Assembly (NCBI GenBank): GCA_023412175.1
Contig: JAEYOB010000197.1
Span: 1-8,022 of the forward strand
Length of the DNA stretch: 8,022 bases
Reading direction: 5' to 3'
Source of the DNA: Pseudomonadota bacterium
Lineage (GTDB): Bacteria > Pseudomonadota > Alphaproteobacteria > Azospirillales > Azospirillaceae
Shown: positions 5,920 through 8,022 of the stretch, one piece after another
Numbering within the stretch: the first letter of the stretch is position 1
How the letters are laid out: each line of letters starts with the position of its first letter
Notes under the pieces: model-generated
Databases searched by the model: none
The model's input: the letters and a program-made list of their open reading frames with translations, nothing else
What the model was told of the DNA's origin: nothing
Position numbers and translations under genes: made by a program

Positions 5920-6294
5920 ATGAGCATCGACGCGCAGCATGGCGGGCGGCTGACCACACACGTCCTCGACACCACGCATGGCCGGCCGGGCGCCGGCATC
6001 GGCCTCACCCTCTACCGTATCGAAAACGAGCAGCGCACCTGGGTGCTCGACGCCCGCACCAACGCCGACGGGCGCTGCGACGAACCGCTGCTGGCCGGCG
6101 ACGCGCTGAAGCCCGGCTGCTACGAGCTGGTGTTCCACGTCGGGTCCTATTTCCGCGCCGCCGGGATTGTGCTGACCGAGCCGGCCTTCCTGGATGTGGT
6201 GCCGATCCGCTTCGGCATCTCCGCGGCCGGGCAGCACTATCACGTGCCGCTGCTGGTCTCGCCCTACGGCTATTCCACCTACCGCGGCAGCTGA
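5920..6294 (+). CDS. uraH: 5-Hydroxyisourate hydrolase (transthyretin-like), 124 aa
   Basis: This enzyme, also called HiuH or PucM, hydrolyses 5-hydroxyisourate, the product of urate oxidation, to OHCU. It is a small transthyretin-fold protein that forms a tetramer with active sites at the dimer interface. The signatures are complete: LTTHVLDT (11-18) with His14, TNADGR (47-52) with Arg52, [16 protein letters not shown] (106-121) with His108, and the diagnostic C-terminal YRGS (121-124) that separates hydrolases from true transthyretins. There is no signal peptide, so it is cytosolic. The ATG at 5920 has GAGG 5 nt upstream. It is the first gene of the rightward operon, and xdhA begins 3 nt after its stop, so translation is likely coupled. 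The next enzyme, UraD, is in the opposite arm. Confidence 0.96.
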   Translation: MSIDAQHGGRLTTHVLDTTHGRPGAGIGLTLYRIENEQRTWVLDARTNADGRCDEPLLAGDALKPGCYELVFHVGSYFRAAGIVLTEPAFLDVVPIRFGISAAGQHYHVPLLVSPYGYSTYRGS

Positions 6295-6297
6295 GCC

Positions 6298-7782
6298 ATG
6301 CGCGACACCGTACGCTTCCTGCTGGGGGACGAGCTTCGGGAGATCCGCGACGTCGATCCGACCATGACCGTGCTCGACTGGCTGCGGCTGGAGGAGCGGC
6401 GCGTTGGCACCAAGGAGGGCTGCAACGAGGGCGACTGCGGCGCCTGCACCGTGGTGGTCGGCCGGCTTGACGACAGCACCGGGGGCGACCGCCGCCTGCG
6501 CTACGAGGCGGTGAACGCCTGCATCCGCTTCCTGCCGACGCTGGACGGCTGCCAGCTCCTGACCGTCGAGCACTTGAAGGGGCCGGACGGCGCCCTGCAC
6601 CCGGTTCAGCAGGCCATGGTGGACGAGCACGGCTCGCAGTGCGGCTTCTGCACGCCGGGCTTCGTCATGTCGATGCTGGCGCTCTACCTGAACGAGGACC
6701 GGCCGGGCGAGGCGCGCATCGACGACGCGCTGGCCGGCAATCTGTGCCGCTGCACCGGCTACGCCCCCATCGTCCGCGCGGCGCAGCGCATGTACGAGCT
6801 GGGCGATCGGACGCAGGACCGTTTTGCGGTGGCTGCCGCCTCGGTAGCCGAGCGGCTGCGCGCCCTGGCCGACGAGGAGGTGGTGTGCGTCGGCAGCAAG
6901 GGGCGCCGCTTCTACGCCCCGGCCACCGAGGGGCAGTTCGCCGACCTGCTGCTCCAGCACCCCGACGCCACCATCGTGGCCGGCGCCACCGACGTCGGGC
7001 TGTGGGTGACCAAGTTCCAGCGCGTCCTGCCCGACGTGATCTGGACCGGCCGCGTCGCCGAGCTGCGCCGCATCCGCGAGACCGACACCGCGCTGGAGAT
7101 CGGCGCCGCCGTCACCTACACCGACGCGGCGGACGCCATCGCCGCGCTCTACCCCGACTTCGGCGAGCTGATCCGGCGCATCGGCGCGGTGCAGGTGCGC
7201 AATGCCGGCACCATCGGCGGCAACGTCGCCAACGGCTCGCCCATCGGCGACACGCCGCCGGCCCTGATCGCCGCCGGGGCCACCGTGGTGCTGCGCCTCG
7301 GCATCGAGCGGCGCACGCTGCACCTGGAAGACTTCTTCATCGCCTACGGCAAGCAGGACCGCCGGCCGGGCGAGTTCGTCGAGAAGATCATCCTGCCGAA
7401 GCCGGCGCCGGGCGCGCTGTTCCGCGCCTACAAGATTTCGAAGCGCTTCGACCAGGACATCTCCGCCATCTGCGGCGCCTTCCTGATCGAGCTGGACGGC
7501 GACCGGGTGAGCCGCGCGCGGCTGGCCTACGGCGGCATGGCGGCGACGCCCAAACGCGCCGTGGCGGCGGAGGCCGCATTGGTCGGCCAATCCTGGAGCG
7601 AGGCCAGCGTGCGGCGCGCCATGGCCGCGCTGAAGGAGGACTTTACGCCGCTGACCGACTGGCGCGCCGGCGCCGAATACCGCGCCACCGTGGCCGCCAA
7701 CTTGCTGCTGAAGCTGTACGTCGAGGCGACGGAGGAGGAGGCGACCCGCCTCGTCGGTTCGGGGAGGCTCGCCCATGCCTGA
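6298..7782 (+). CDS. xdhA: Xanthine dehydrogenase small subunit (2Fe-2S and FAD domains), 494 aa
   Basis: XdhA carries electrons from the molybdenum centre in XdhB through two [2Fe-2S] clusters to FAD and NAD+, in oxidation of hypoxanthine and xanthine to urate. Residues about 1-85 are the plant-type ferredoxin domain with cluster ligands C42, C47, C50 and C75. Residues about 90-170 are the second, helical cluster domain with C115, C118, C150 and C152 in QCGFCTPG and NLCRCTGY. An FAD-binding domain of the CO dehydrogenase flavoprotein type follows, with IVAGATDVGLWV (226-237) and RNAGTIGGNVANGSPIGDTPP-like residues at 301-321. The C-terminal FAD-associated domain covers about 375-480. The length is typical of the two-subunit bacterial enzyme. 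The ATG is 3 nt after uraH and has only a weak Shine-Dalgarno, consistent with coupling. The stop overlaps xdhB by 8 nt. Confidence 0.96.
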   Translation: MRDTVRFLLGDELREIRDVDPTMTVLDWLRLEERRVGTKEGCNEGDCGACTVVVGRLDDSTGGDRRLRYEAVNACIRFLPTLDGCQLLTVEHLKGPDGALHPVQQAMVDEHGSQCGFCTPGFVMSMLALYLNEDRPGEARIDDALAGNLCRCTGYAPIVRAAQRMYELGDRTQDRFAVAAASVAERLRALADEEVVCVGSKGRRFYAPATEGQFADLLLQHPDATIVAGATDVGLWVTKFQRVLPDVIWTGRVAELRRIRETDTALEIGAAVTYTDAADAIAALYPDFGELIRRIGAVQVRNAGTIGGNVANGSPIGDTPPALIAAGATVVLRLGIERRTLHLEDFFIAYGKQDRRPGEFVEKIILPKPAPGALFRAYKISKRFDQDISAICGAFLIELDGDRVSRARLAYGGMAATPKRAVAAEAALVGQSWSEASVRRAMAALKEDFTPLTDWRAGAEYRATVAANLLLKLYVEATEEEATRLVGSGRLAHA

Positions 7783-8022
7783 CACGGCCCACCCTCTGAA
7801 GATCGCCGGCGGCGTCCACGAGGACCGCCGCCACGACAGCGCCTGCAAGCACGTCAGCGGCGAGGCCGTCTACGTGGACGACATGCCGGAGCCCGCCGGG
7901 CTGCTGCACGTGTATCTGGGCCTGTCGGCAAAGGCGCACGCGCGCGTGCTGTCCATGGACCTGTCGAAGGTGCGCGCGGCCCCCGGCGTGGTGGCGGTGT
8001 TCACCGCCGACGACGTGCCGGG
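7775..8022 (+). CDS. xdhB: Xanthine dehydrogenase molybdopterin-binding subunit, 5' part (82 codons)
   Basis: XdhB binds the molybdenum cofactor and the purine substrate and forms the active heterotetramer with XdhA. Only the N-terminal 82 codons are in the window, and the frame is open at the end. The visible part matches the start of the large subunit. It has HDSACKHVSGEAVYVDDMPE (20-39), then a hydrophobic LLHVYLGLS stretch and an AHARVLSMDLSKVRAAPG segment (54-71), ending in the VVAVFTADDVP strand of the N-terminal a/b hammerhead domain. The ATG at 7775 overlaps the end of xdhA by 8 nt and has GGGGAGG 7 nt upstream. The substrate-binding glutamates and the Moco domain lie beyond the window, so the xanthine specificity rests on the neighbours. 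Confidence 0.93.
   Translation, partial: MPDTAHPLKIAGGVHEDRRHDSACKHVSGEAVYVDDMPEPAGLLHVYLGLSAKAHARVLSMDLSKVRAAPGVVAVFTADDVP

Noticed and set aside
5754..6008. N-terminal extension of the puuE frame upstream of the ATG at 5753
   Set aside because: It would run through the divergent promoter region into uraH. The ATG at 5753 has a good Shine-Dalgarno and gives the normal allantoinase length.
5851..7848. 665-codon open frame on the minus strand across uraH, xdhA and the start of xdhB
   Set aside because: It is an antisense shadow of three well-recognised genes. Its product is a low-complexity Val/His/Gln/Arg/Ala-rich string with no domain, as expected opposite high-GC codons.

Overview
The window is high-GC DNA (roughly 70% by eye) with strong G/C preference at third codon positions. 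The gene content and style fit an alphaproteobacterium, perhaps an Azospirillum-like member of the Rhodospirillales. That placement is an inference from gene content and composition, not from a marker gene. No tRNA, rRNA, CRISPR array, insertion sequence or phage gene is visible.

About three quarters of the window (roughly 1.88-8.02 kb) is a purine (urate/ureide) degradation locus built as two divergent operons around a 166-bp control region (5754-5919). The rightward arm reads uraH (5-hydroxyisourate hydrolase), then xdhA (xanthine dehydrogenase iron-sulfur/FAD subunit), then xdhB (molybdopterin subunit, cut by the window end). The leftward arm reads puuE (allantoinase), uraD (OHCU decarboxylase), allC (allantoate amidohydrolase), an unusual M20-family hydrolase, then a 10-TM DMT/EamA transporter. 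Genes of the leftward arm overlap by 1, 4 and 4 nt, and the transporter follows after 4 nt, so it looks like one translationally coupled transcript.

Together the genes cover hypoxanthine/xanthine to urate (Xdh), 5-hydroxyisourate to OHCU (UraH), OHCU to S-allantoin (UraD), allantoin to allantoate (PuuE), and allantoate to ureidoglycine/ureidoglycolate (AllC). Urate oxidase and a recognised ureidoglycolate-degrading enzyme are absent. They may lie beyond xdhB or elsewhere in the genome. The extra M20 protein sits where a ureidoglycolate enzyme would fit, but it lacks two of the usual metal ligands, so its role is open.

The left end (1-946) is outside the pathway. It holds a 167-residue soluble protein of unknown function on the plus strand, with a good candidate sigma-70-type promoter. 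Converging on it from the minus strand is a 68-residue cysteine-rich protein with a C-terminal membrane segment. A hairpin and a 12-bp tandem repeat lie between the two. The small gene follows the transporter on the same strand but has its own plausible promoter in the 68-bp gap.
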